Origin: Paralichthys olivaceus
Taxonomy: Eukaryota > Chordata > Actinopteri > Pleuronectiformes > Paralichthyidae
DNA: 64,000 bases
Direction of reading: 5' to 3'
NCBI RefSeq assembly: GCF_024713975.1
Contig: NC_091093.1
Location: forward strand, 5,433,001 to 5,497,000
This document shows positions 1 to 11,095 of the stretch, piece by piece (within the stretch, counting starts at the first letter, position 1; each line of letters opens with the position of its first letter). The notes below the pieces were generated by a model. It searched no databases and was not told the DNA's origin. It saw only the letters and a list, made by a program, of their open reading frames with translations. Both the position numbers and the translations under genes were made by a program.

Positions 1-593
1 AAAGTGTGAAAACATATGGTTTCAACCCCACAGTTCATCCAAGTGGCACAATTCAAAAAATGAAATTAATTAAAGTGAGTGATAAGTCATTCATCCAATT
101 AACCGTATAAACCATATGAAATTCCGATTAAGATTATCTTTAGATCTGTTATCTACTGTCACTTGAATTAATACAGCAGATGATCTCACCCCTGCTGGCC
201 TATAAGAACTGGGCACCTGCTTCTTTGTGGAGCTAAGTTAAACAGACTGGCTCTTGATATTTGTGACTCTGAGAAGCTCTTAATGTTCCTGTAACTTTAC
301 TGTGGTTTATAGCATTAGACTGTGGGAGCTGGTGGATTTGTGTTCTTTGTGTGTGTGTGTGGGTATGTGTGGGAGGGGGGGTGTCTTGTCGACACCTGCT
401 AACGTGTGTGTATAAATGTAACTTTTACGAGACTAGGATCAGTCATTTTTGCTCTTGTGTTATTGTTTCTGAACATTTGAAGGAATATGGGAATAGACCC
501 CAAAATTGCATTGATACAATATACTTATACATTTTTCATTGATAAATACATTGTGATTTGTTACCATTGGTCATCATAACTTTAATCAGAGGC
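1..593. other. non-coding left edge
   Basis: I see no gene here. A short GT-rich run lies near 346-376. From about 560 the sequence begins to resemble, weakly, the 3' UTR that follows the hatching-enzyme genes on the minus strand, leading into the relic that starts at 594. Confidence 0.5.
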
Positions 594-691
594 ACTGTTG
601 TTAGCAGCCATAGAGCCTGTTGATCCTCATGATGTCCTGCCTCTGGCCGATCTGGACGTTGGGGTCTGGGTGGGGGTGATGCCGTCCCTCC
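594..691 (-). pseudogene. relic of the 3' end of a hatching-enzyme (HCE) gene
   Basis: On the minus strand this matches the last ~35 codons and the stop (complement of 601-603) of the intact HCE copies. Compared with copy A it lacks about 13 bases just inside the C-terminal region, which shifts the frame, and carries several substitutions. Homology stops abruptly at 691, where the sequence joins the repeated HCE 3' flank that serves gene A. It is a dead fragment, probably left by unequal exchange or template switching inside the array. Confidence 0.8.
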
Positions 692-850
692 ATTTTAACA
701 ATCAAACACTGACTGATAAAAAAGAATGACACCACAGTAATCATGTTGCTTTACCTTTATTAAAGACATTTTACACTTGTTGATGATGTCACATATTCTG
801 TTGTCTGTCTGTTTGACAGAATGTGGACAAAGGAAATGTAACCTTCATCA
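692..850 (-). repeat. HCE 3' flank shared with gene G
   Basis: This block is nearly the same as about 17075-17215 beside gene G. It contains a minus-strand AATAAA-type signal (complement of about 752-757) that probably ends the transcript of gene A, because A lacks the proximal signal found just after the stop in B, C, D and G. Confidence 0.7.
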
Positions 851-940
851 TTGGTACTTATAAATAATAGCTGCTTTATCAGTAACACAAATCTCAAAAA
901 GGAAACTGTGAATTTGTTGTATCTGGTATCAGCATTGTTG

Positions 941-1729
941 TTAGCAGCCATAGAGCCTGTTGATCCTCATGATGTCCCAGTAGGACATGCCCTGCCTCTG
1001 GCCGATCTGGACGTTGGGGTTGGGGATGGGGGTGATGCTGTCCCTCCCGTACTGGATGGAGAAGGCTGTTTTTCCATAGTGCATGATGGAGGAGTAGTCG
1101 TAGGGAGTGTTCAGGTTGTTGGTGGCCTGCTTGTGGAAGTTGTAGGCCATCCGCTGGTTGATGTTCCCCCAGTTGATCCTGACGTAGTTGTCGCGGTCGC
1201 TCCTGGTCTGCTCGTGCTGGAAGCCCAGAGCGTGGTTGATCTCGTGCTGGATGATGCCGTGGTAGACGCAGCCCTGCCTGTTGAGAGAGAGCACCTGTCT
1301 GCCTCCCACTCTGCCCAGAGAGGAGAAACATCCGACTTTGTTCTCGATGCTGATGTAGTCGTACTGGTTCTGACGGGGGACGAAGCGGATGCAGGTCCGG
1401 CTGTGGAAGGCCTTCATGGCGCGGTCGATCTTCTGCCTCTCCCAGCTGGTGAACTCACTGCTCACGGTGAAGGGGATCATCACCTGACCGTTGGAGGCTT
1501 TCTTCCACTGGCAGCTCTGGGACCAGCACATCATGGCGTTTCTGGTTCTGGGAGCGAGCAGGTCTCCTTCCAGCAGGATCTCATCGGTGGCGTTGTTGGA
1601 GGTCAGAATCCTGGTGGTGATGTCCATGGTGTCATCGGGGACGTCTTCTTCAATCACTTCCTCCTGGAGAGGCTGAGCCTGAGAGAGGCCGAGCAGGAGC
1701 AGCAGCAGCAGGCTGACAGTGGGAGTCAT
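941..1729 (-). CDS. hce: high choriolytic enzyme (astacin hatching protease), copy A
   Basis: Secreted zinc protease of the astacin family that swells and softens the egg envelope (chorion) at hatching; made in hatching-gland cells as a zymogen. It is a single uninterrupted exon of 262 codons. Residues 1-18 are a Leu-rich signal peptide. The propeptide follows to about 63 and contains LEGD (53-56), which matches the astacin FxGD 'aspartate switch'. Mature enzyme starts at NAMMC (64), giving 199 residues as expected for HCE. Zinc motif HEINHALGFQHEQ is at 162-174 (ligands H162, H166, H172; catalytic E163). Met-turn SIMHYG is at 214-219 with Tyr218. The six Cys (68, 73, 113, 134, 154, 262) fit the hatching-enzyme pattern. 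The ATG follows a CACCC-rich leader. Protein is identical to copies B and C. Low choriolytic enzyme is less likely because LCE genes normally keep introns. Confidence 0.93.
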   Translation of the reverse strand: MTPTVSLLLLLLLGLSQAQPLQEEVIEEDVPDDTMDITTRILTSNNATDEILLEGDLLAPRTRNAMMCWSQSCQWKKASNGQVMIPFTVSSEFTSWERQKIDRAMKAFHSRTCIRFVPRQNQYDYISIENKVGCFSSLGRVGGRQVLSLNRQGCVYHGIIQHEINHALGFQHEQTRSDRDNYVRINWGNINQRMAYNFHKQATNNLNTPYDYSSIMHYGKTAFSIQYGRDSITPIPNPNVQIGQRQGMSYWDIMRINRLYGC

Positions 1730-1975
1730 CTTCAGGGTGGGTGTGCAGGCTGTGGAGCTTCTGTGGAGAGGAGAGACTCCTGATGCTTAATGTTTGACTC
1801 AGTGCTGCAGGGTCTTTATACTCTCCTCTACAGGTGTGTCTGCAGGATTATTACGGGCTGTGGTCCACACTGCTAGGCCTAAACAAACCTTTGGAGGGAG
1901 GACTCCACTGACAAACCCAGTGTTTCAACATGGTTTGTTATCTCTGGTCAGTAGTTGGATCAACACAGATTTACG
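1730..1975 (-). promoter_or_regulatory. promoter and leader of HCE copy A
   Basis: Conserved block found before every HCE copy. The TATA box (TATAAAG on the minus strand) is at 1814-1820, about 90 bases before the ATG. This copy lacks three bases just downstream of the TATA box that B, C, D and G have, a variant shared with copy E, and has T-to-C and G-to-T changes near 1853-1861. Confidence 0.75.
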
Positions 1976-2454
1976 TGTTGGGATTTTTAAACTGAACATA
2001 TGTGGTCTTCAACCTTCACATCTCTTTAACTCAGTCAATTCAAAAACACTCAAACACTCCACACTCTTAAAATCAAGATGCTGTTCATTTGGCACAAAGG
2101 TTCATAATTTCATACTAATGGAGAAAAGTCCCTTTTCATCAGCATTCAGAATATTTATCTGATAATACAGTAACCCAGTTGATCACTGTGAGAAAAAGAA
2201 GCACTTGAAGTAAAAGCAGCATAAATTAAATTATTTCATCAGGATATAAATACACAAGCTATACAACACATGGAGTTAGCTAGCCTCAGATTGAGCTTCT
2301 CATTGATTATAATTACATTTGAGTCACTAACCTAAACGTCTGAGTTTCAGAAGAGTGACAGCAACACATCCATGTCTGTGAATGGGTCTTTGACCAAAAT
2401 ATAAGGTGAAAAGCCCCATCAAATATATTTTTCAAGAATGCTCTCTCATAACCA

Positions 2455-2816
2455 CTGTACAGACTCTCGCTCCACGTCTACAAGATGGCAGTGTTTGTAG
2501 CCGGGATATTCTGGCTTCATTTCTAGGAGACACGTTGTCCATCTTTAATCTATAATCACATACTACAAATTTTTACAGAGGCAAACATTTTATTTCTAAA
2601 CCTTATATGTCTAATGGAAGAATTCTCTTTACTTACATTTTCAGATATTTTATTTTTGTTTTACCTAGAATTTCGTACATATTTTGCTTTTATATTGCTT
2701 TACACTGAGTGTAGTCTTGTTGAGGGTTAAGGACAGAGGATTTCACACCTTGTTAAAGTCCTATGAGACAAATTGTGATTTGTGAATATGGGCTATACAA
2801 ATAAAATTTGAATGAC
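2455..2816 (+). repeat. diverged interspersed repeat with LINE/SINE-like tail
   Basis: The segment ends in a motif of the type 'gctatacaaataaaatttgaatga', given here in description only: a short sequence ending in an ATAAA/TTGAATGA tail that is common at the 3' end of teleost non-LTR elements. Its first part (about 2458-2530) resembles sequence near 16925-17010 and, inverted, near 4640-4740. Part of 2580-2700 also resembles the distal HCE 3' flanks near 11240-11345 and 16540-16640. The family name is not certain. Confidence 0.45.
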
Positions 2817-3088
2817 TCCGATTGTTGGAGGGTATGTTTCTTGTTCTTCAGATAAAGTTTGGAATAGTTTGCTTCTTACCGTGTAACTCAGATATTCATA
2901 AGCATTTTATATTTAAACACAGTGAATTATATATTTATTAATTGAGACATTCTTTGTCATTTGTCAAAAATGTTGCCTTTTCCTAATAATAACTTGGTCC
3001 AATCAAAAACAAACACCATCCAGAATCTGTTACAGAGTCTTTCCAAGAAAATACATGAATAAATCGTTTTTTTTAAGTGTGATTCTTG

Positions 3089-3286
3089 AAACACTGGGTT
3101 TGTCAGTGGAGTCCTCCCTCCAAAGGTTTGTTTAGGCCTAGCAGTGTGGACCCCAGCCCATAATAATCCTGCAGACACACCTGTAGAGGAGAGTATAAAG
3201 ACCCTGGACAGCACTGAGTCAAACATTAAGCATCAGGAGTCTCTCCTCTCCACAGAAGCTCCACAGCCTCCACACCCACCCTGAAG
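3089..3286 (+). promoter_or_regulatory. promoter and leader of HCE copy B
   Basis: TATAAAG lies at 3194-3200, so transcription should start near 3225 and give a leader of about 60 bases. Upstream are a TTTAGGCCTA palindrome (about 3131-3140) and AATAATCC (about 3162-3169), whose TAATCC core is a paired-type (Otx/Goosecoid) homeodomain site. A CCACACCC box at 3270-3277 fits a KLF site. Roles are inference. The block is essentially identical to that of copy C, but homology stops at 3089, so B lacks the distal ~50 bases present in C, D, E and G. Confidence 0.75.
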
Positions 3287-4075
3287 ATGACTCCCACTGT
3301 CAGCCTGCTGCTGCTGCTCCTGCTCGGCCTCTCTCAGGCTCAGCCTCTCCAGGAGGAAGTGATTGAAGAAGACGTCCCCGATGACACCATGGACATCACC
3401 ACCAGGATTCTGACCTCCAACAACGCCACCGATGAGATCCTGCTGGAAGGAGACCTGCTCGCTCCCAGAACCAGAAACGCCATGATGTGCTGGTCCCAGA
3501 GCTGCCAGTGGAAGAAAGCCTCCAACGGTCAGGTGATGATCCCCTTCACTGTGAGCAGTGAGTTCACCAGCTGGGAGAGGCAGAAGATCGACCGCGCCAT
3601 GAAGGCCTTCCACAGCCGGACCTGCATCCGCTTCGTCCCCCGTCAGAACCAGTACGACTACATCAGCATCGAGAACAAAGTCGGATGTTTCTCCTCTCTG
3701 GGCAGAGTGGGAGGCAGACAGGTGCTCTCCCTCAACAGGCAGGGCTGCGTCTACCACGGCATCATCCAGCACGAGATCAACCACGCTCTGGGCTTCCAGC
3801 ACGAGCAGACCAGGAGCGACCGCGACAACTACGTCAGGATCAACTGGGGGAACATCAACCAGCGGATGGCCTACAACTTCCACAAGCAGGCCACCAACAA
3901 CCTGAACACTCCCTACGACTACTCCTCCATCATGCACTACGGAAAAACAGCCTTCTCCATCCAGTACGGGAGGGACAGCATCACCCCCATCCCCAACCCC
4001 AACGTCCAGATCGGCCAGAGGCAGGGCATGTCCTACTGGGACATCATGAGGATCAACAGGCTCTATGGCTGCTAA
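3287..4075 (+). CDS. hce: high choriolytic enzyme, copy B
   Basis: Intronless 262-codon gene, protein identical to copy A, with the whole domain set: signal peptide 1-18, propeptide with LEGD 53-56, mature start N64, HEINHALGFQHEQ 162-174, SIMHYG 214-219, terminal Cys262. It is divergent from gene A, with 1557 bases between the two ATGs. It differs from copy C at only about three coding positions, all silent. AATAAA signals lie at 4132-4137 and 4248-4253. The gene looks functional. Confidence 0.93.
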   Translation: MTPTVSLLLLLLLGLSQAQPLQEEVIEEDVPDDTMDITTRILTSNNATDEILLEGDLLAPRTRNAMMCWSQSCQWKKASNGQVMIPFTVSSEFTSWERQKIDRAMKAFHSRTCIRFVPRQNQYDYISIENKVGCFSSLGRVGGRQVLSLNRQGCVYHGIIQHEINHALGFQHEQTRSDRDNYVRINWGNINQRMAYNFHKQATNNLNTPYDYSSIMHYGKTAFSIQYGRDSITPIPNPNVQIGQRQGMSYWDIMRINRLYGC

Positions 4076-4745
4076 CAACAATGCTGATACCAGATACAAC
4101 AAATTCACATTTTACTGTTTTACTGTTATTAAATAAAAGCCACTGTAATCTATGGTACCAATGGTAAAGAATACACTTTATTTAACCACATTTTGTCAAA
4201 CAGTCAGACAACAGAACATGTGATGCCAACAAGTCTAAAATGTCTTTAATAAAGATAAAGCAACATAATTGCTGTTGTGTCCCTTTTTTATCTTTGGATT
4301 GTCAATATGGAGCAAATGCAATTTTTTTTAGCAGAAACTTACATTGACTGAGCAATGTGATGGATTTCTGAATAATTGTTGGAATATCTTCAAAATACTT
4401 TGAATAGGAATCTCTTCCACACTTCATCTTTCTCTATTAGTTTCCAGTTTACTGAAGAATATGAAAAATGCCCTGAACAAAAAGTACTCAGGGTAACATG
4501 ACAACAATGAAACTTCAGAAATTCAAGAGGAAACAGTAATAAGGCATGAGGACACGTGTAACTAAAGAATTCTTTAAACACAAATAAAAGATTTTGAATT
4601 GAAAATGTTGCATCTATATATATTTCCAATATGTGATCATAGACTATAGAAAGACATAGGACACATCTCCACTTCCTCTCACTATCCAGAAATGAAGCCA
4701 AAATATCCTGGATACGAGCGCTGCTAGTTAGCGCTGATGACATCA
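4076..4745 (+). repeat. 3' flank of HCE copy B, inverted match to the flank of copy D
   Basis: The first ~190 bases (3' UTR and two poly(A) signals) are closely similar to the same part of copy C. From about 4265 to 4610 the sequence instead matches, in inverted order, the flank of copy D (about 11260-11600). The last part (4610-4745) resembles an old teleost repeat also seen near 2455. No gene is seen. Confidence 0.65.
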
Positions 4746-4754
4746 TTTGGAACT

Positions 4755-5100
4755 AGAGTCTATGCAGCAGCACTTGAGGGATGGAACTGCAGTATCAAGG
4801 TCCATCTTATACATTTCATCAATAAATCATGAGTCATTCTCAGCTGTCAAGTTTCACCTGTTTTTATAGCATCAAATAACTAATTAAACCAAACTTACTG
4901 GAAAAAGGAGCACTTGAACAGACATCACTGACATTAGAAATCTCTCAATGAGAAACCCTTTTTGAAAAATGTAATGAATGTGTTGTTTGATTTTTTAGTC
5001 TGGTCCATGTCCCATCCACCAACATTGAGGAGGCAGGATTCATGACCTGTACTGCAGCCAGCCACAAGGGAGCAATCAACACCTTGTATCTTCATATTTA
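4755..5100 (+). repeat. teleost interspersed repeat, copy 1
   Basis: This stretch matches 5700-6010 in the same order: a block with 'gagtctatgcagcagc', an AT-rich middle, then 'catgtcccatccaccaac' and 'gaggcagg'. I recognise the pattern as a widespread percomorph repeat, but cannot name its family. There is no coding capacity. Confidence 0.5.
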
Positions 5101-5699
5101 TGGATTTGTCATGTGAACTGTCTTTACATACTGTCTGTGAACGGGATGCTTACTGTACAACTGAACTGAAATGTGACATGACTACGACTAAGAGCACTTG
5201 GCTGTAATAAAAGTCCCTGAAGCAATCTTTAGATCAATGTGGGAACAGGACTCTTTGATAATGTCATATGTCTATGGTACATTACCAGGACTTTTAATAG
5301 GCTCTGCTCTCAATGTATATTTATATTAAATGTTTGATTGTTTAATTGGCTCACGATCAAATTTAACTTGGGAGAAATGCAAAGCTAAAGTCTCCGTGTA
5401 TGTCTGTGACTCTAAAGAAAATAAAGACAATTCAAAAAACAGTTTTGGACATTCTGCATGCGCTTTTGACACGGCCCCTAACATCAGCTCGTCATTTTCT
5501 CATCTGCTGTCAAACCCCACAGTGTACAGGCCTCAGCACTACATGGTGACGTAAAAATAACACGTGTGTAACATCAGCTAAGTTCCCCTGATCTTAAACC
5601 ACAGCACTTCCAGCTGGTCAAACACCTCCCTTATCTTTTGGAGCACCTCAACATCTACACAATTGATTGATTACAACCTTTGTTCAAAAAGTCATGGTT
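5101..5699. other. no gene recognised
   Basis: Sequence between the two interspersed repeat copies. A short frame at 5330-5554 shows no recognisable domain or splice context. Confidence 0.4.
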
Positions 5700-6010
5700 C
5701 ATGGAGTCAGAGTCTGGACAGCAGCAATTGGAGGATGAAGCCAAGGTAACGAGGTCCTGCAGACTCGCAATCGACCAATAGTGCGACAGTCTCAGCTCAT
5801 GATCTTCCACCACATTTTTATTGCATCAGTTGTTTTTTGTCATAATAAATACCCAAATGACAGAATGTCTTTGAGAAAAAATTATTTGATGTGTACTTTG
5901 CCTTTTTAGTTTGGTCCACGTTCCATCCACTAACATGGAAGAGGCAGAATGTATGGCCTATAGTGCAGCTACATTTTGGAAACTCCAGAGGTTTAGCTCT
6001 GTGACTGAGG
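5700..6010 (+). repeat. teleost interspersed repeat, copy 2
   Basis: Diverged second copy of the repeat at 4755-5100, in the same orientation. Both lie in the 2.6 kb that separates HCE genes B and C, so they may have arrived with a tandem duplication or as two separate insertions. Confidence 0.5.
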
Positions 6011-6411
6011 TGGAATAAATGAGGCACAATGAGGCTACCTAACCTCCCCTCTGCATTTATAGTGCTTTATTTCCTCATAGTTCATTTTCTCCCTAAAATG
6101 ACAGTGACCACCTGACAATGCAACAATGATGGAGCCATTTTTCAATTATTCTACAGGGATTTTTTTAACCTTTAAACATCAGGGATCCTGCTTCCAGTAT
6201 AGAAGTGATTTATTTTGATTGTAACAGAATGTGGATGTCTGTGTGAGAAGAGTTGCAGATTTTGTGACAAAGGACAAAGGATATTTCAATGAAAATAAAC
6301 ATATTTATCACTCAGTTAAAATTTGGCATGCTTCTTTTAAAGTAATATAAGATCCTATTGGCTGAAGATCGTCCTTCAACAAGTGTTTAGCTTTAAAAGT
6401 TAAACCTGTGT

Positions 6412-6646
6412 TGATCCAACTACTGACCAGAGATAACAAACCATGTTGAAACACTGGGTTTGTCAGTGGAGTCCTCCCTCCAAAGGTTTGTTTAGGCCTA
6501 GCAGTGTGGACCCCAGCCCATAATAATCCTGCAGACACACCTGTAGAGGAGAGTATAAAGACCCTGGACAGCACTGAGTCAAACATTAAGCATCAGGAGT
6601 CTCTCCTCTCCACAGAAGCTCCACAGCCTCCACACCCACCCTGAAG
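6412..6646 (+). promoter_or_regulatory. promoter and leader of HCE copy C
   Basis: Full-length version of the shared promoter, including the distal 'gatccaactactgacc' block that copy B lacks. TATAAAG is at 6554-6560 and the CACCC box just before the ATG is kept. From about 6450 to the ATG it is the same as copy B base for base. Confidence 0.75.
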
Positions 6647-7435
6647 ATGACTCCCACTGTCAGCCTGCTGCTGCTGCTCCTGCTCGGCCTCTCTCAGGCT
6701 CAGCCTCTCCAGGAGGAAGTGATTGAAGAAGACGTCCCTGATGACACCATGGACATCACCACCAGGATTCTGACCTCCAACAACGCCACCGATGAGATCC
6801 TGCTGGAAGGAGACCTGCTCGCTCCCAGAACCAGAAACGCCATGATGTGCTGGTCCCAGAGCTGCCAGTGGAAGAAAGCCTCCAACGGTCAGGTGATGAT
6901 CCCCTTCACCGTGAGCAGTGAGTTCACCAGCTGGGAGAGGCAGAAGATCGACCGCGCCATGAAGGCCTTCCACAGCCGGACCTGCATCCGCTTCGTCCCC
7001 CGTCAGAACCAGTACGACTACATCAGCATCGAGAACAAAGTCGGATGTTTCTCCTCTCTGGGCAGAGTGGGAGGCAGACAGGTGCTCTCTCTCAACAGGC
7101 AGGGCTGCGTCTACCACGGCATCATCCAGCACGAGATCAACCACGCTCTGGGCTTCCAGCACGAGCAGACCAGGAGCGACCGCGACAACTACGTCAGGAT
7201 CAACTGGGGGAACATCAACCAGCGGATGGCCTACAACTTCCACAAGCAGGCCACCAACAACCTGAACACTCCCTACGACTACTCCTCCATCATGCACTAC
7301 GGAAAAACAGCCTTCTCCATCCAGTACGGGAGGGACAGCATCACCCCCATCCCCAACCCCAACGTCCAGATCGGCCAGAGGCAGGGCATGTCCTACTGGG
7401 ACATCATGAGGATCAACAGGCTCTATGGCTGCTAA
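6647..7435 (+). CDS. hce: high choriolytic enzyme, copy C
   Basis: Intronless, 262 codons; protein identical to A and B, with catalytic H162/E163/H166/H172 and Tyr218 in place. Against copy B only silent changes are seen (for example CCC to CCT at codon 31 and TCC to TCT at codon 148). It lies in the same orientation as B, 2.57 kb downstream, and converges with D. AATAAA is at 7492-7497. Its distal 3' flank is of the E type, not the B/D type, so coding and flank have different histories. Confidence 0.93.
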   Translation: MTPTVSLLLLLLLGLSQAQPLQEEVIEEDVPDDTMDITTRILTSNNATDEILLEGDLLAPRTRNAMMCWSQSCQWKKASNGQVMIPFTVSSEFTSWERQKIDRAMKAFHSRTCIRFVPRQNQYDYISIENKVGCFSSLGRVGGRQVLSLNRQGCVYHGIIQHEINHALGFQHEQTRSDRDNYVRINWGNINQRMAYNFHKQATNNLNTPYDYSSIMHYGKTAFSIQYGRDSITPIPNPNVQIGQRQGMSYWDIMRINRLYGC

Positions 7436-8180
7436 CAACAATGCTCATACCAGATACAACAAATTCCCATTTTACTGTTTTACTGTTATTAAATAAAAGC
7501 CACTGTAATCTATGGTACCAATGGTAAAGAATACACTTTATTTACCACATTTTGTCAAACAGTCAGACAACAGAACATGTGATGCCAACAAGTGTAAAAT
7601 GTCTTTAATAAAGATAAAGCAACATAATTACTATCGTGTCATTGTTTTTTATCTGACAGTGGTTCTTACTGCCAAAATATCTCAGTCATAAGAACAAACT
7701 TCCATTCACTGAGCAATGTGATGGGTTGCTCCAAATCTGTTGATCATCTGTAAAACACTGTGAATAGGAATCTCTTCCACACTTCAACAAGTCCTCAGAG
7801 TGACAATAATACAATTAAACTTTAAAAGCCAATGTTGAAAATAATGTCAAATATCTACTAAGTTATAGGGAAAAGAATCAACGTGTAAAACATGGAACGT
7901 TTAAGGAAAAGTTTAATGGAAAAGTCCAGGGAACTTAACTGATGTTACACAGCTGTTATTTAACTTCATCATGCAATACTAAAGCCTGCCTTTGTGGGGT
8001 TTTACAATAGAGGGGAAAAGATGAGCTGAGGTTAGAGACCATCTCAAAAGTAAAACCGTTTTTAAAATGTCTTAATGTTCATGTGAGTTACAGGCATATA
8101 TAGAGAGACTGTAACTTTGCATTGCACCCAGTCAATAATTGCACCCCATTTAAATTCAACCAAGTCTTGCCAGCATTCAA
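7436..8180 (+). repeat. 3' flank of HCE copy C, matches flank of copy E
   Basis: This contains the 3' UTR and then a stretch that pairs with 14883-15657 after copy E, including 'gaatcaacgtgtaaaac' (about 7874) and 'gttacacagctgttattt' (about 7943). Copy E has about 110 extra bases (15327-15480) at one point. The match shows that C and E descend from one duplicated unit. Confidence 0.65.
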
Positions 8181-10494
8181 TTCAACAGTTATATATATAA
8201 TCCAAATACAAAGATGGTTCAGAGAAAGTACTCAGCTGTGTTGATCGTTGTCTTAAGTAAAGTCAGAAGATAATTGGTTCTTATTTTGCAACCTCTTGCA
8301 ATGAAGACACACAGTTTTCATAACAACGTGGATGTGTGAAAGTAAAATGTACTTAAATGTTGATTTAATGTCATCTGTATGTTGGATTGTATGAAGGCAG
8401 TACTGCATTCATGTGGTGCTTTTTGAATCTTATGGCAGCATTCTCTGTGCAGCAGAGGTCACATGATGGCCTTTAAATATGTTTGTGTGAGTTGAGATGT
8501 CCTCTCTGATAAAGAGACCACTTTATTTGGGAATTCTGTCTTTCTGAGTATACTTTGCCCCGTACTTGATTTTGCTCCTCTGCGAAGGAGGCTCAGTTTG
8601 ATACTATAACAGCTATACCAAGTGTCCATAGACAGCAGGCATTAATTCTACCTTTACTATTCATTCCACTGACACTAATCTTATAGGAAATGAAATGATC
8701 ATGGAATTTAATATTTGTACCACAGTGGGATCCCTGTTTTATCTCCTGAACTTTATGTTGGTTCATTCTCATGCCAGTTTCTCTTCAATTCCCAGAAGTG
8801 TAGAGGAGTGAAACTGAGCTCAGTCAGTAACTTAATCAAACCCCAGGTTTTTTTATTTTTTATTCCAAGCATTCAATCCACTCAGGAATTTGAGGTCCCT
8901 GTGGTTCACCACACTGCCTCGAAAAAGTATTTAAGGAGCTGACTTTCAATACTTAACTGGGCAAAGGCAACTGTCATAATGCATTAACAGCAGCAGAGGG
9001 CAGCATGTATTTATAATGGAACCACTATCACTGAGAACTTCACCACTAATACAATTTAACATGGATAAGCTGTACAGGGTATATGAATGATGCATAGTGC
9101 AGTATCACTATCAACTATAGTTGTGATTATCAAGTGAACACATTCTCAGCTGAGTCTGACACAGATGAGGCGCTTGTTAAACCCATAAACATAAATACAT
9201 AGATGCTGGAAGGAGAGCAGCAGTTTGTCTGCATACAAATAACAACAAATATAATTTTGTCATCCTGTATTGTTTTATAGGCCATAATAATAATGATAAT
9301 AATAATATCTTATACTACTGTACTACTGTATAGATTTGTGTAGCCTAGTTCTATATCTCCCCCTATACTGTATTACTATAATATTTAATATGATTTCTAC
9401 TGTATTATATTTTGACATTTTTTACTATATCATGTTAATAATACTTGTTTTAATATATGATACAATAATGCTGTATTCCTGAATTTAGGCAAATGGTCTT
9501 CGTCAGTCATTTTCTGTTTAGGGTTTATCTGTATCTTTTCAATGGTATATAATATAGAAAATAAACATTGTATTAATATTTTTACTTTTTACATTTTACT
9601 CACATTTTACTGGTTGGTACAAGTCCGTCTGACATTAAACACTCCACTCATCAGTATCTTACAATGCTTATATCCGAACTGTCGATTCCAATAACTAATC
9701 TAAATAAATGTGTTTGTCATATATCCATTTGTAACTCGTAAATGAGATTGATTAATTGATATTTAATCCAGATAAAGATCCAGCTGAAACTACCTGTGTC
9801 ACATCAATGAAATCTGTCTGCTTGGCGCAGACTTTCCTGGACTTGGATGCCCGGTGCAATGGAGTTGCTGTGTTTGAGAAAGAGGGAGAGAGAATGATGG
9901 TAGGAAAGATAAAGAGCAAGGCTGAGAGAGAGCGAGAGAGAGGTTGAAAGTGCATAGCAAAGAGTGCCACATACAGTTCTACAATGAAGCAATGGTAGAA
10001 AAAGACTAAGCACAAACTTACCTTATATGTTATTATGTAAAAGAAACCACTAATGAAACTGTAATGTGACAAAATAGACAAAATCAGCCCACAGTCTAGA
10101 GATAATTGTGAAACATTCCTGTGACACCTGCTGTTAAAACAGATTACTGTGAACAGAGAGCAGATCCATCATGTGCAACACATGCGTTTCCTACAATGAG
10201 AAGTCAATATGTGTGAGACTGAAACTGTAAACTGTGCTGCTACCGCTTGGTCTCCTGTGTAAAGTCATCAGCTAAAATCACAATTGTGCCACAGATTTGT
10301 GTCGGACAACTTATTGATTCCATGTTAACCCTCAGGAGGCTGTAGTCAGCCCAAGTATGGGACAAGAATAAGGGAGGGACAGTTCAATTTAAATGGACTG
10401 ACACAAATATGCCAGGCATGTACATCTCTGCCTACAGTAGGAGCACTGTCAAGCTTTGCATCTCATCAGCCAATGTCATTAACTGAACTGAACA
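8181..10494. other. non-coding stretch between HCE copies C and D
   Basis: No gene is recognised. It holds AT-rich low-complexity sequence at about 9230-9480 and a purine-rich run at 9880-9945. Small frames near 8715 and 9752 have no domain, codon bias or splice context. Confidence 0.5.
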
Positions 10495-10848
10495 TTAAAG
10501 GTTCAATGTGTAGAATTTAGTGGTGAATTTGCATGTTGCAGCTGAATATCCCTCCCCTTCCAAATATAAAAAAACCTGTGGTAGCCTTCAGTTTTTATGA
10601 AAACTCAAAAGGTGTTTAGTTTGTCTGGTCTGGACGACTGTTAAAAACATGGCGGCCTCCATAGAGAGGGACCCCCTCCTGATGTAAAAATAAAGTATTT
10701 AAATATCAAGGGGTAATTCTAGGGTAAAGAAATAACAATTTGTACAATTTAGATGAAACCCATGAGTGAGAATATCACTAGGATTATTTTATATTCGGTT
10801 TCTGCTCATAGATCCCTTACACCAAAATCTTACACATTGGACCTTTAA
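10495..10848. mobile_element. piggyBac-like MITE, copy 1
   Basis: A 354-base non-autonomous element with TTAA at both ends (10495-10498 and 10845-10848). Inside these are inverted ends of about 18-20 bases: left AGGTTCAATGTGTAGAATTT, right the complement of AAATCTTACACATTGGACCT. TTAA target sites are the mark of the piggyBac superfamily. Two related copies lie at 18690-19018 and 35526-35922. There is no transposase. Confidence 0.72.
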
Positions 10849-10859
10849 AAGTTATGGTT

Positions 10860-11095
10860 AAAGTATGGTGTCCTTGTTTCGAGTCAAATTACATTGTTGA
10901 AGCTTATGGACACTAAGATGACACCACAAGAGCAGTATGGAGGGATGTTTATTTTTTTCTGTTGTTACGTTTGAATGCTGTTTACCCCGGAAACTCCAAA
11001 AGTGTGGACTCAAACACTTCACCCGCCCCTCTATGTGAATAGTGGTCAGTGGATAATGAGGGAATTCTGGAATTTTGGGTGAACTATCCCTTTGA
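10860..11095. mobile_element. truncated TIR MITE beside HCE copy D
   Basis: Matches the right two-thirds of the complete element at 16035-16420, ending in the same 'gggtgaactatcccttt' terminus. The left end is missing, and the piggyBac-like MITE abuts it there. The sequence following it is the same in both places, so this is one shared ancestral insertion, not two. Confidence 0.65.

Noticed and set aside
851-1783. Long open frame (~290-310 codons) antisense to each HCE gene, also at 3233-4108, 6593-7441, 11766-12641, 14040-14915 and 17277-18158
   Set aside because: It is the exact reverse of the HCE coding region and arises from its GC-rich third positions. The product is low-complexity (Val/Asp/Gly-rich) and matches no family; the forward frame has full astacin motifs.
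3685-4167. Arg/Gln/His-rich frame overlapping the second half of HCE genes
   Set aside because: A shifted frame of the same coding region, repeated in every copy; no domain.
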